Of a stretch of 64,000 bases of DNA, positions 45,923 through 54,627 are shown one piece after another (the stretch's first letter is position 1; every line of letters begins with the position of its first letter). The DNA comes from Ignavibacteria bacterium (GTDB lineage Bacteria; Bacteroidota; Ignavibacteria; Kapaibacteriales; Kapaibacteriaceae), in contig CP054181.1 in NCBI GenBank assembly GCA_015709655.1, forward strand, positions 1,794,207-1,858,206, read 5' to 3'. Below the pieces are notes generated by a model that did no database searches, had not been told where the DNA came from, and worked only from the letters and a program-made list of their open reading frames with translations. The position numbers were made by a program, and so were the translations under genes.

Positions 45923-47023
45923 TCAGGGAACCCGCATTAATGCGCTGTAAAAACCATCGCCACCGTCCTGACCTTGATATGTACTCCATTCATTGACAAC
46001 GGAAATACGGTTGCCTGTGGTCAGGGTGCCCACCTGGTCAGGCCCTTCTGCAGGGAGGGTGCTGCAGGTGGTGTAGGCCACAAGACCGCCGGGCGTGCAT
46101 AACGAAACAGCGCGATTCAGTAATTCAGTCTGAACTGACCTCAGTTCATCGATGGTGTCAGCAGTATGGTGGTACAGAATATCGGGATTGCGGCGCAGAA
46201 CCCCGGTCCCGCTGCACGGTGCATCAACAAGGACGACGTCGGATTTTCCGTAGATGCGCTTCAGTATCTTCCCCGATGTAATTAACCGGGTCTCCACATT
46301 AGTAACGCCTGCCCTGGTTGCGCGCCGCCGTAGCTCGGTCAGCTTGTCCTGGTGGACGTCCATAGCCAATATCCTGCCCTGATTGTTCATCAGTGCAGAT
46401 GCATGAAGCGTCTTCCCGCCGGCACCCGCACAGAGATCAGTCCATAAGCTAATTGATGATATTGGTACAGCACGTACAATCTCGGTACAAACCCGCTGCG
46501 AGTTCACGTCCTGCTGTTCAAACCATCCGTGGCGAAACGCATCTGACGAAAACAAACCATAGGGCGCGTCAATACGAATACAGGTGTCAGAAACCTGTTC
46601 AGGCTTGAAGGGGGCCAAGGCATGCGTGCACTGTTCTGCTGTGCACCGGATTGTATTAACACGGACAAAGGTGGGGGCATCGGTGAGCCATGAAGCGATA
46701 ATGGCATCCCGCTGTGATACAGTAGTAACGCTAAGTTGTTGTGCAAGCCATTCGGGGACGTATGCGTTGGCAGGATTACAGACAGCATCCAGCTCCCCAT
46801 CCCACGCACTTTTCCAGTTGTTATACCGTAATGCCTGAAACATGCGGTGCCGAATTGCGGCGGCCCTGCTGCTACCCGGTGTATCGGCTCTGAATAAATG
46901 CTTTAAGGCAAGTGATACGTGGTGTCCTTTGCGGGTAACACGAATCCATGCATCATAAAACTCATCACGGGAAACAACCGTGTGACTTGCTAATCCCTTG
47001 GTGTGACGGTTACGGGATATCAA
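45923..47023 (-). CDS. RsmB/NOP2-family RNA (cytosine-5) methyltransferase
   Basis: 366 residues from TTG 47023, overlapping the stop of the upstream gene as TTGA; Shine-Dalgarno weak. SAM-binding motif LCAGAGGKTLHASALM, VDAPCSGTGVLRRNPDI holding the release Cys, and YTTCSTLPAEG with the nucleophilic Cys. It methylates cytosine C5 in rRNA or tRNA. The N-terminal ~130 residues are shorter than and only loosely resemble the NusB-like domain of RsmB, so the exact target (C967 of 16S or another) is uncertain. Confidence 0.88.
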   Translation of the reverse strand: MISRNRHTKGLASHTVVSRDEFYDAWIRVTRKGHHVSLALKHLFRADTPGSSRAAAIRHRMFQALRYNNWKSAWDGELDAVCNPANAYVPEWLAQQLSVTTVSQRDAIIASWLTDAPTFVRVNTIRCTAEQCTHALAPFKPEQVSDTCIRIDAPYGLFSSDAFRHGWFEQQDVNSQRVCTEIVRAVPISSISLWTDLCAGAGGKTLHASALMNNQGRILAMDVHQDKLTELRRRATRAGVTNVETRLITSGKILKRIYGKSDVVLVDAPCSGTGVLRRNPDILYHHTADTIDELRSVQTELLNRAVSLCTPGGLVAYTTCSTLPAEGPDQVGTLTTGNRISVVNEWSTYQGQDGGDGFYSALMRVP

Positions 47024-47331
47024 TCGCGTACTTTTTTACTGTTGACTCTGAGGCGCATTGCACTAATGAAGATTGTGATTGTTCCTAAACCAAGCACAAA
47101 CGAATACCCACGGTGTAAAACTCCAAGTGACAGATCGTCGGGAAGAAGACCATACTTGAAAACGGGTTTCCACTCAATATGCTCAGTCGTGGTCCCAAAG
47201 ACTTCGTCAGTAACGGTAGTTACAACCTTCTCTCTATCCTTTGTAAAAATCTCCATACCCTGGCCAATCCACACTATGCCGCCGGCAATCATGATAATTG
47301 CTGCAAAGCCAATGAGTACTTTCCACAACAT
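47020..47331 (-). CDS. small membrane protein, two predicted helices
   Basis: 103 residues, not recognised. A membrane segment at about 4-24 (KVLIGFAAIIMIAGGIVWIG) and another at about 77-92 (YSFVLGLGTITIFISAMRL) flank a polar loop of ~50 residues containing TVTDEVFGTTTEHIEWKPVF. With the short N- and C-tails inside, the loop would lie in the periplasm. The stop overlaps the methyltransferase start, so the two are co-transcribed; the pairing suggests no function. Confidence 0.7.
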   Translation of the reverse strand: MLWKVLIGFAAIIMIAGGIVWIGQGMEIFTKDREKVVTTVTDEVFGTTTEHIEWKPVFKYGLLPDDLSLGVLHRGYSFVLGLGTITIFISAMRLRVNSKKVRD

Positions 47332-47368
47332 GCGAATGCGTCCGTATAAAAAATGAGCGTTTTATGGG

Positions 47369-48385
47369 TTACTGAAAACCAAACGATTTTATGCACTTTT
47401 CAAAGACCGGCAGGTACAGTTTTTCATCCGGCTTATACCAGTTCATGGTGATACGGTACAGTTTTTTATTATTCAGCACGAAGTATGCCCGCGAGTTAAT
47501 CTTGGATGTAGGTGCGTATTCAAAATATGCGCCTTTCTGTCCGCCAATATTTGTGGAGAACGGATCCTTGCCACCGTAGTTCGGCTTATTTTGCAGTAGG
47601 ATTTTATCTAATGCCTTTTGTTTCGATGCATCAAAAACATCAACCTGAATATTACAGTCCCGACGGGAACCAACAAAGTTTACGGATTCAATTCCTGCTC
47701 CGGATAAACGTTTGCCGTCGAAGTTCTGCGGGATTTGAATTACAAACTGTGGTGAGCTGAACCTGCGTAACGTGTCGGAAGGGGGCTGAGGTCCTGTTGG
47801 AGCAAGGGTATCCGGGCCCTTGGGGGCATCCGGACGTCGGGCAAGTTTAACCGACGAAATGATTTGAGCAAACTCGTCTTTATAGTCGTCAAATGTAGCG
47901 CCGAAGGCCGCCAGAGTTAGGATGGTTACCACCGAATCGTTTTCGGCAAAGTATGCTTCCGATCTAAACTGTCCGTCCTCCTGGTCAAAGGCAACCCACA
48001 GTTTTTTTGCAGGTTTCCCACCCAGGGTTGCATTCTCGATTTCGTACCTGTCAAGACCATCTTCGAACGTAACCTTGGAGTTTTTTATCAATGAATCCAT
48101 TACTCGGGTGCTATCGGTGATCTGCACAGCCCGTAATTCAACCTTGGCTCCGCCTTCACCCTTGCTGAAGTCCAGAAAGCGCTTTGTTGTTTTGGGGTTT
48201 GCCGAGGCAAGAATCAGTTCACCCTTCAAAATCTGATGCGTCCAATTTTTCGGCACCTTTACTTCGAACTTCCGAACATCGTCCTTGATAAGTTCAAGTT
48301 CTTCAATTGGTACCGGTGCGGCGTGACGTTCGCACCCGATAACGACCAGGAGTGCAAGAAGCAGAAAAGTTGTAATGCGAATCAT
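47369..48385 (-). CDS. lipoprotein with two related PsbP-like domains
   Basis: 338 residues from ATG 48385. Lipoprotein signal MIRITTFLLLALLVVIGC. The mature protein appears to hold two copies of one domain: residues ~40-185 starting KFEVKVPKNWTHQ and ending FAQIISSVKLARR, and ~215-338 starting QFVIQIPQNFDGK and ending FEKCIKSFGFQ, joined by a Pro-rich linker (PKGPDTLAPTGPQPPSDT). The beta-alpha layout resembles the PsbP/Mog1 fold found in many bacterial lipoproteins. No enzymatic motif. Expected on the periplasmic face of a membrane. Confidence 0.75.
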   Translation of the reverse strand: MIRITTFLLLALLVVIGCERHAAPVPIEELELIKDDVRKFEVKVPKNWTHQILKGELILASANPKTTKRFLDFSKGEGGAKVELRAVQITDSTRVMDSLIKNSKVTFEDGLDRYEIENATLGGKPAKKLWVAFDQEDGQFRSEAYFAENDSVVTILTLAAFGATFDDYKDEFAQIISSVKLARRPDAPKGPDTLAPTGPQPPSDTLRRFSSPQFVIQIPQNFDGKRLSGAGIESVNFVGSRRDCNIQVDVFDASKQKALDKILLQNKPNYGGKDPFSTNIGGQKGAYFEYAPTSKINSRAYFVLNNKKLYRITMNWYKPDEKLYLPVFEKCIKSFGFQ

Positions 48386-48416
48386 GAGTACTATGCTCCA
48401 TCGTAGTGGTTTGTAT

Positions 48417-48803
48417 CTAATTGGGTAGTGCGCCTTCCTGAATCCAGGTGCGAATACCATAAATCTGATGAGCTGGGATTTCGTTGATTTGTCCGCTGAT
48501 ATGCTGGATGCTTCCGTTCAGGACAAGCATGAGCAAACTCTGGTCAGGATTGCCCGGGACCACCATGTTGGCGCGACTGAACATGACCGATGAATAGTCA
48601 GTAAGCTTGATATCGCCGCTGGCGTTATAGCTGTCGTGACATGGGAAGCAGCGTAACGTAAAGAAGGGCTGCACATGTTGTGAGTAGCTTACGGCGGAGT
48701 CGGGGAAAACGAGATTATCGGGATTGCTGATCATGTTGGACGGACATCCTCCAAGAAGAAGGGTAAGCGTCAGGCCACCAATTGCAAGTACTGGCCTGAT
48801 CAT
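48417..48803 (-). CDS. lipoprotein with single c-type haem motif
   Basis: 128 residues. Lipoprotein signal [20 protein letters not shown]. One CxxCH motif, FFTLRCFPCHDSYNASGDI, then a Met-rich segment SSVMFSRANMVVPGNPDQSL (methionine a possible axial ligand) and a C-terminal HQIYGIRTWIQEGALPN. This matches the small cytochrome-c-like domain often found in Planctomycetes and Bacteroidota exported proteins. It could carry electrons, but no oxidase or dehydrogenase is near. The start overlaps the panB stop by one base (TGATG). Confidence 0.82.
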   Translation of the reverse strand: MIRPVLAIGGLTLTLLLGGCPSNMISNPDNLVFPDSAVSYSQHVQPFFTLRCFPCHDSYNASGDIKLTDYSSVMFSRANMVVPGNPDQSLLMLVLNGSIQHISGQINEIPAHQIYGIRTWIQEGALPN

Positions 48804-49621
48804 CAGTAGCTCTCCTCGGAAGACGGGAACCCTTTTGAGCGCACATCAGCAACGTACTTGCCAACGGCTTCTGAAATCGTAGAGTGAAGTTCCGCATACC
48901 GACGTACAAACCGGGGACGGAACGAGGTTGTCATCCCAACCATATCGGTCCACACCAGGATTTGTCCGCTGCAGTGTGGGCCTGCACCAATGCCGATGGT
49001 TGGAACAGAAATCATCTCGGTAATTTCCTGTGCAAGGGCAGTAGGAATTTTCTCAAGCACCAGGGCAAAAATGCCGGCTTCTTCCAATGCTTTTGCATCG
49101 GCACGAATCTGATCGGCCTCATCTTGGTTTGCGCCACGCTTGCGGTACGAGCCAAACTGATGAATGCTCTGCGGGGTAAGGCCCAGGTGCCCCATCACGG
49201 GGATACCATTATCGGTCATGAGTCTGACAGCATCGGCAACCCTTGAGCCCCCTTCCAGCTTAACGGCACCACATCCGGCTTCCTTCATTAAACGTCCGGC
49301 ATTACGAAAGGCTTCTCTTGGCGAAGCCTGATAGCTCATAAACGGCATGTCGGTAACCACCATGGCGTGCTCCGCACCACGAACTACGGCCTGCGTGTGG
49401 TATATCATCTGCTCCAGAGTAACTGGGATAGTGGTTTCATGTCCCTGCACCACATTCCCAACGCTATCACCCACAAGCAAAACATCAATGCCGGCAGCAT
49501 CCATGATCCCGGCACTTATTGCATCGTATGCCGTCAAACATGCAATAGGAGTTCCTGCCTGTTTCATTTCGATCAGGCTTAGTGTAGTAACCCGTTTCCG
49601 GCTTGCTGAAATGTGCGACAT
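48803..49621 (-). CDS. panB: 3-methyl-2-oxobutanoate hydroxymethyltransferase
   Basis: 272 residues from ATG 49621. Family motifs: [40 protein letters not shown] (metal-binding Asp), [64 protein letters not shown]. It adds a hydroxymethyl group to ketoisovalerate, the first step towards pantothenate and CoA. No panC or panE is adjacent; coaBC lies 6 kb away. It is divergent from the LpxH-like gene and co-transcribed with the haem lipoprotein gene. Confidence 0.97.
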   Translation of the reverse strand: MSHISASRKRVTTLSLIEMKQAGTPIACLTAYDAISAGIMDAAGIDVLLVGDSVGNVVQGHETTIPVTLEQMIYHTQAVVRGAEHAMVVTDMPFMSYQASPREAFRNAGRLMKEAGCGAVKLEGGSRVADAVRLMTDNGIPVMGHLGLTPQSIHQFGSYRKRGANQDEADQIRADAKALEEAGIFALVLEKIPTALAQEITEMISVPTIGIGAGPHCSGQILVWTDMVGMTTSFRPRFVRRYAELHSTISEAVGKYVADVRSKGFPSSEESY

Positions 49622-49689
49622 TGTAAAATGTTCAGGTTGAAACCGCAAAAATAGCCGTAACGGGTTATCACAACGTTATCTTTCGAAAT

Positions 49690-50490
49690 ATGTTTCGCCA
49701 AGTTGCTCATGTTAAAACGGTGAATCTTACTGTTCCGCCCGGGCATCGTGTTGTATTTATCTCCGATGTACACTTGGGCTTTGGTAGCAAGGCACAGAAT
49801 GACAAGCGTGAGGATCGTTTGTTGCAACTCCTTGCCAACCTTGATAGTTGCGTACACCTGGTTATTGTCGGCGACCTTTTTGACTACTGGTTTGACTACC
49901 GTTTTGTGATCCCGTCGGCCTTTGTACGAACTCTTGCCGCACTACATCATTTGGCGCGGAGTGGCGTACAGATTACCTATCTGATGGGGAATCATGATTT
50001 TGGGCACTACCGCTACTTTAGGCAGGAACTTAATATACCGGTGGAACAGGCCGATATTGACCTGCACCTGAACGACACCCGGATTTACGTTTGTCATGGC
50101 GATGGTAAGGCTGCCAACGACACCGGTTATCTGATTCTTCGTGCCATTCTCCGCAACCGCTGCATTCAGTCACTCTACCGCATGATTCATCCATCGGTAG
50201 GGATCTGGCTGGCATCACGGACGTCGCATGGCAGCAGGGCATATACCGATAAGAAAGAGTATGGTCCTGACGGACTGCGTGCCTTTGCAGAACAGAAAAT
50301 CGTGAGCGAAGGGTATTCCTGCGTGGTGATGGGACATCGCCACAAGGCAGAAGTCCGGCGCATTGCCTCGGGAACCTACGTTAATCTTGGCGACTGGCTT
50401 GGTACCGATAGTCCGTATGCAGAGTGGACCCCTGAGGCCGGAATCATCCTGCACAGCAATGATATCCCAACGTCATTGTCAGGAACCTAA
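49690..50490 (+). CDS. LpxH-like UDP-2,3-diacylglucosamine diphosphatase (metallophosphoesterase)
   Basis: 266 residues. Calcineurin-type motifs: FISDVHLGFG (DxH), VIVGDLFDYWFDY (GDxxD), YLMGNHDFGHYRYF (GNHD), YVCHGDGKA and VMGHRHKAEVRR (GHxH). The DLFDYWFD and GNHDF wording is that of LpxH and its Bacteroidota homologues, which cleave UDP-diacyl-GlcN to lipid X in lipid A synthesis. The central segment RNRCIQSLYRMIHPSVGIWL is the LpxH-type helical cap. No other lpx gene is near, so LpxH is inferred from sequence only. Confidence 0.85.
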   Translation: MFRQVAHVKTVNLTVPPGHRVVFISDVHLGFGSKAQNDKREDRLLQLLANLDSCVHLVIVGDLFDYWFDYRFVIPSAFVRTLAALHHLARSGVQITYLMGNHDFGHYRYFRQELNIPVEQADIDLHLNDTRIYVCHGDGKAANDTGYLILRAILRNRCIQSLYRMIHPSVGIWLASRTSHGSRAYTDKKEYGPDGLRAFAEQKIVSEGYSCVVMGHRHKAEVRRIASGTYVNLGDWLGTDSPYAEWTPEAGIILHSNDIPTSLSGT

Positions 50491-50548
50491 CCAAAAAACA
50501 AAGCCCCCTTCCTATCTTCGCTAAAACCACCATCCATGTTTGAATGCC

Positions 50549-51505
50549 ATGAAACGAATTGGACTACTGTTCGGTATGGAACAAAGCTTTCCACCGGCAC
50601 TTGTTGAAGAAATCAATAACCGCGACGCCGGCGTTTCTGCCGAGTTTGTAAAAGTTGGCGGCATTACGCTTGACGAGTTGTTTGAGTACGACGTGATCCT
50701 TGACAGGATTTCGCAGGACGTACCGTTTTACAGAGCAATGCTTAAGGTGGCTGCGCTCAATGGGGTTCGGGTAGTGAATAATCCGTTCTGGTGGACAGCA
50801 GACGATAAATTTTTCAACTATGCAGTTGCGCAGAAGGCTGGGATCCCGGTGCCGCGTACCGTACTGCTGCCAAGTAAGCAGCACCCGCCGGACACTACGG
50901 GCGACAGCTTCCGTAACCTTATGTATCCCCTTAACTGGCAGGAGATTTTTGATTACGTTGGCTTCCCGTCATGGATGAAGCCATATGATGGAGGGGGCTG
51001 GAAGCACGTTTATAAAATTGAATCGGTCGAGGAGTTTTTCAGCAGGTATGCCGAGACCGAAGATATCGTTATGATACTTCAGGAAGGAATTGAGTTTACA
51101 GAGTACTACCGTTGCTACTGCATTGGTCGTAAACACGTGCATATCATGCCCTATGAGCCACGAAATCCGCACCATCTGCGCTATAAGGCAGGGTTTGCTC
51201 CCTCTGCTGATATGACGGCACTGTTAACCAAGTTGTGCATTCAGATTTGTACCATGCTTGGGTACGACTTTAATACCGTAGAGTTTGCCGTGCGCGACGG
51301 AATTCCGTATGCTATTGACTACATGAACCCGGCGCCCGACGCCGAGCGCACCAGCGTTCAGGATGATAACTTCCAGTGGGTTCTGCAAACAACGGCATCG
51401 TTCCTGATAGAGTTAGCCCTCGAAGGCCGAAAGGTTCCTGAAGAATACAAATGGAGTTCGTTCATCGGCACAGAGCCGGCAAAGAAGAAAATCCGTAAGA
51501 AATAA
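50549..51505 (+). CDS. ATP-grasp protein of RimK/glutathione-synthetase type, function unknown
   Basis: 318 residues from ATG 50549; an in-frame TTG three codons upstream is possible. The N-terminal ~110 residues form the pre-ATP-grasp fold (LFEYDVILDRISQDVPFYRA, then GVRVVNNPFWWTADDKF); the rest is an ATP-grasp domain: FPSWMKPYDGGGWKHVYKIE (ATP-binding Lys and Gly-rich loop), MILQEGIEFTEYYRCYCIG, and the metal ligands in FNTVEFAVRDGIPYAIDYMN. ATP-grasp enzymes join a carboxylate to an amine or thiol through acyl phosphate. It lies 13 bases before the histidine ammonia-lyase gene; the pair may share a substrate. Confidence 0.78.
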   Translation: MKRIGLLFGMEQSFPPALVEEINNRDAGVSAEFVKVGGITLDELFEYDVILDRISQDVPFYRAMLKVAALNGVRVVNNPFWWTADDKFFNYAVAQKAGIPVPRTVLLPSKQHPPDTTGDSFRNLMYPLNWQEIFDYVGFPSWMKPYDGGGWKHVYKIESVEEFFSRYAETEDIVMILQEGIEFTEYYRCYCIGRKHVHIMPYEPRNPHHLRYKAGFAPSADMTALLTKLCIQICTMLGYDFNTVEFAVRDGIPYAIDYMNPAPDAERTSVQDDNFQWVLQTTASFLIELALEGRKVPEEYKWSSFIGTEPAKKKIRKK

Positions 51506-51518
51506 CAGGAGCAGAACA

Positions 51519-53024
51519 GTGGCACAGCAGCTGGTGCTTGACGGGGTGCACCTAACAATCGATGACGTGGTTGCCGTTGGAATGCGCGAAACGGTGACTC
51601 CGGTTGTACTATCCGATCAGGCATTAAAAGAAGTTAGCAAGTCACGTAATGCCGTTGAGCGCTGGATTGCCGAGGGAAGAGTGGTGTATGGATTAACAAC
51701 CGGCTTTGGTGAATTTGCCAACGTTGTGATACCGGCTGATCAGGTTGCCGAGCTCCAAGTGAATTTAATTCGTTCGCATAGCGCCGGGGTTGGTGATCTG
51801 CTGCCCGCAGAGATCGTTCGCGCAATGATGCTGCTCCGGGCTAACTCACTGTCGCGCGGGTATTCCGGAATCCGACCCGAAACCCTGGAAGCCCTGGTGG
51901 CGATGCTTAACGCAAATCTTGTACCCGACATTCCGAGTCAGGGCTCTGTTGGATCAAGTGGCGATCTTGCCCCACTTGCTCATCTGGCGCTGGCCCTGAT
52001 TGGTGAGGGAACCATTGGCGGTGCCGATGCTGCCACAGCGCTTACGGCACATGGGATTCGGCCGGTTAAGCTTGCCGCAAAGGAGGGTCTTGCCCTTATC
52101 AACGGCACACAGATGATGGCAGCAATTGCATGCCTGTGCATTGCTAAACTTGAATACCTTGCCGAACTTGCTGATGTAGCGGGTGCGCTCTCGGCTGATG
52201 CTTTGCGCAGTACCGATAACGCCTTTGATGCACGCCTCCACTCGTTGCGCCCGCACCCCGGGCAGCAACTGGTTGCCTCCCGACTGTTTGCGCTGCTGTC
52301 CGACAGTGAAATTCGGGAGTCGCACCGACACAGTAACCATAAGGTGCAAGATGCATACTCAATTCGGTGTATGCCACAGGTGCATGGAGCATCACGCGAC
52401 GCAATCGCATACGCACGTGGTGTGGTGGAGCGTGAGATAAACAGCGTTACCGATAACCCCTTGATTTTTGCTGATGATGATACTGCCATCGAAGGCGGTA
52501 ACTTCCATGGTCAGCCTCTGGCCATCCCTTTGGATACGCTGGCGATTGCAGCTGCGGAATTAGCCAACATCAGCGAACGGCGAACAGAACGATTAGTAAA
52601 CCACACGCTTGGCGGATTGCCTCGTTTTTTAACACCCAATGGTGGACTACACAGTGGTATGATGATTGCTCAGTACACGGCTGCAGCGCTTGTAAGTGAG
52701 AATAAGGTGTTGGCGCATCCTGCAAGTGTGGACAGTATTCCTACGAGTGCCAATCAAGAAGATCACAATAGCATGGGTAGCATTGCAGCCAGGAAACTGC
52801 TGCAGGTTGTTAACAATGTACAATATGTGATTGCGATAGAATTGCTCTGTGCTGCCCAGGGTATTGACCTGCTTGCACCACTGAAGACCGGGAGGTTTTT
52901 GTGCGGCGTACAGGAAACTATTCGGAGCGTTGTGCCATTTGCTGCGGAGGATAGGGTCATCTCTTCTGACATCGAAGCTGTGTATTCGCTGATTCAGCGC
53001 AGAGGTATCCAGGTTAACGTTTAG
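51519..53024 (+). CDS. histidine ammonia-lyase-like enzyme with SSG instead of ASG at the MIO site
   Basis: 501 residues from GTG 51519, with AGGAG seven bases upstream. Motifs of HutH: VYGLTTGFGEFANV (catalytic Tyr), RSHSAGVG (His), LINGTQMMAA (Asn), VQDAYSIRCMPQVHGASRDA (Gln, Tyr, Arg), EGGNFHGQP and PTSANQEDHNSMG (Glu). The prosthetic MIO group normally forms from Ala-Ser-Gly; here residues 146-148 are Ser-Ser-Gly (GSVGSSGDLAPL). HAL deaminates histidine to urocanate. No hutU, hutI or hutG is present, and it is coupled with an ATP-grasp gene, so another aromatic amino acid or a biosynthetic use is possible. No gene symbol given for that reason. Confidence 0.9.
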   Translation: MAQQLVLDGVHLTIDDVVAVGMRETVTPVVLSDQALKEVSKSRNAVERWIAEGRVVYGLTTGFGEFANVVIPADQVAELQVNLIRSHSAGVGDLLPAEIVRAMMLLRANSLSRGYSGIRPETLEALVAMLNANLVPDIPSQGSVGSSGDLAPLAHLALALIGEGTIGGADAATALTAHGIRPVKLAAKEGLALINGTQMMAAIACLCIAKLEYLAELADVAGALSADALRSTDNAFDARLHSLRPHPGQQLVASRLFALLSDSEIRESHRHSNHKVQDAYSIRCMPQVHGASRDAIAYARGVVEREINSVTDNPLIFADDDTAIEGGNFHGQPLAIPLDTLAIAAAELANISERRTERLVNHTLGGLPRFLTPNGGLHSGMMIAQYTAAALVSENKVLAHPASVDSIPTSANQEDHNSMGSIAARKLLQVVNNVQYVIAIELLCAAQGIDLLAPLKTGRFLCGVQETIRSVVPFAAEDRVISSDIEAVYSLIQRRGIQVNV

Positions 53025-53027
53025 CAC

Positions 53028-53729
53028 TCACTCATTGATGAATGCGGCTTTTCGGGCAAGGTGTGCCTGCCGGCGTCTGCGGATTGCTCCGGTTGCATAC
53101 TTTGTTGCCAGTATCCGCTGTATGTCAGAAAACCGTCGCCACGGATGGTGAGGTATCCGGTGCTCGGTGCACCACGAAGCAAGATAGCCTTTTGCAAAAA
53201 CAACATCGGCAAACTGAACTGCACACGTGTCCGACATCCCGTCGCCGATATACACCAGAACCTCATCGTCGGCAAGCCGCTGCAACAGTGCATTCCGCTT
53301 ACATCCGGCACAAAAACAACTGCAGCTTTCCGAAGCACCGGGGTAGCCCCCTCTCCACCCCTGCGGTGTATAGCGCATGGTGTTGCATGCAACGTCGGCA
53401 ATCGTAATGCCTGCATTATGCAGAATCGGATAAATGTAAGCATCAAAACCATCGCTTACTACGGCAAGCCGGCAATCAGTAGAACGTAGCCATTCAAGAA
53501 ATGAAATAAACGTACTATCAATTTCTCTGCTGTTAAGCCACTGTGCAAGTACTTCCGGTGTACACGTATCTGCGAGGGAGGCCAGGGCCATATCGTAATA
53601 CTCGGCAACAGTTATGCGTCCGGCTACCAGCAAAGCGGTAATCTCGGTAACGCTACCGAATTCAGCAAAAAGATCGTCCGACGTATCCCGGCACGAAATC
53701 GTACCATCAAAATCAACAGCTATAAGCAT
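53028..53729 (-). CDS. HAD-IB family phosphatase, MtnX-like
   Basis: 233 residues from ATG 53729. Motif I AVDFDGTIS with the nucleophile Asp, RSTDCRLAVVSDGFDAYI (motif II Ser-like), CAGCKRNALLQRL with the CxxCK seen in MtnX proteins, and motif IV YIGDGMSDTCAV. MtnX dephosphorylates a methylthiopentenyl phosphate in methionine salvage; the wider family also includes phosphoserine phosphatase-like enzymes. The start overlaps the 3HCDH-like stop by one base. No other mtn gene is near, so substrate is open. The C-terminal basic tail (IRRRRQAHLARK) is unusual. Confidence 0.78.
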   Translation of the reverse strand: MLIAVDFDGTISCRDTSDDLFAEFGSVTEITALLVAGRITVAEYYDMALASLADTCTPEVLAQWLNSREIDSTFISFLEWLRSTDCRLAVVSDGFDAYIYPILHNAGITIADVACNTMRYTPQGWRGGYPGASESCSCFCAGCKRNALLQRLADDEVLVYIGDGMSDTCAVQFADVVFAKGYLASWCTEHRIPHHPWRRFSDIQRILATKYATGAIRRRRQAHLARKAAFINE

Positions 53730-54592
53730 CAGTACGTGTAAAAGCCCCTTCCCGAACGTATTCCCAGCCATCCAGCGCGGACGTACTGTTTAAGCAGAAC
53801 GCACGGACGATACCGTTCCTGTTGGTATTCACGATGCAGTGCCTCAAGAACAATGAGTACAACATCGAGTCCGATTTTATCTGCCCATGCAAGCAGTCCT
53901 CTTGGGTAGTTAACGCCCAGCTTCATTGCATTGTCAATATCTGCAGGGTGGGCCACACCTTCCATTACGGCAAAGGCGGCTTCATTAATCAGCATCACCA
54001 GAACGCGCAACTGAACCAGTGCCACTCTATCCTCTACAATGTTTGGAACGTACCCCAGGGTGCGAAGCAGACCAGCAGCGCTTTCAAGGTGTTGGGGATT
54101 GGTGTTTAGTCCGGCGCAGATATCGGCTGACGATGCGTGATGTGTAATGCCGGGTCCCAGTGTTACGCCGGTAATCCGCTCAGGCTGGTTTGCAAGCAGG
54201 CCAATCTCCGTTGCCGTATTGCTATGCACTGACGTTATAATTGTAGCCTGGGGATTAAGGCTGCATGCAATTTCCAGAATCGGTATTCTTTCATTGAGGG
54301 GAGCCACTGATAGCATTACAATGTGCGAGAATGCAATGGTCAGAGAACCGGGCTCGCGCACAACATAGGGTGCAAATTTGCCAAACTCCGCGGGATCAGA
54401 ACCCGTGATGCTGCGTTCCGGAATGCCCTCGCTGAAATCGTCGTCGAAATCTTCGTCAATCCCTATAGCCGGCAGAATATAGAAACTCACCGAGGCAGCC
54501 TGAAGCTTTTCGGCAAAGTCAGTTACAAAGTCCACATCGCCCAGGAGCAGAACACTTTGACTGGATGAATTTGGTAACGAGTACACCTTCAT
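53729..54592 (-). CDS. 3-hydroxyacyl-CoA dehydrogenase-like protein with degenerate NAD domain
   Basis: 287 residues. The C-terminal ~110 residues match the 3HCDH helical domain: RVALVQLRVLVMLINEAAFA, VAHPADIDNAMKLGVNYPRG, LLAWADKIGLDVVLIVLEAL, GWLGIRSGRGFYTY. The N-terminal part occupies the Rossmann position but reads VLLLGDVDFVTDF, without GxGxxG, and the acidic insert IDEDFDDDFSEGIPER is not typical. SVHSNTATEIGLLANQPERI corresponds to the catalytic Asn/Ser region; the usual catalytic His follows in PGITHHASS. NAD oxidation is therefore doubtful. It is translationally linked to the HAD phosphatase. Confidence 0.72.
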   Translation of the reverse strand: MKVYSLPNSSSQSVLLLGDVDFVTDFAEKLQAASVSFYILPAIGIDEDFDDDFSEGIPERSITGSDPAEFGKFAPYVVREPGSLTIAFSHIVMLSVAPLNERIPILEIACSLNPQATIITSVHSNTATEIGLLANQPERITGVTLGPGITHHASSADICAGLNTNPQHLESAAGLLRTLGYVPNIVEDRVALVQLRVLVMLINEAAFAVMEGVAHPADIDNAMKLGVNYPRGLLAWADKIGLDVVLIVLEALHREYQQERYRPCVLLKQYVRAGWLGIRSGRGFYTY

Positions 54593-54627
54593 ATTTTACG
54601 AACATACGGGAGTAGATTTGTTGTTCT

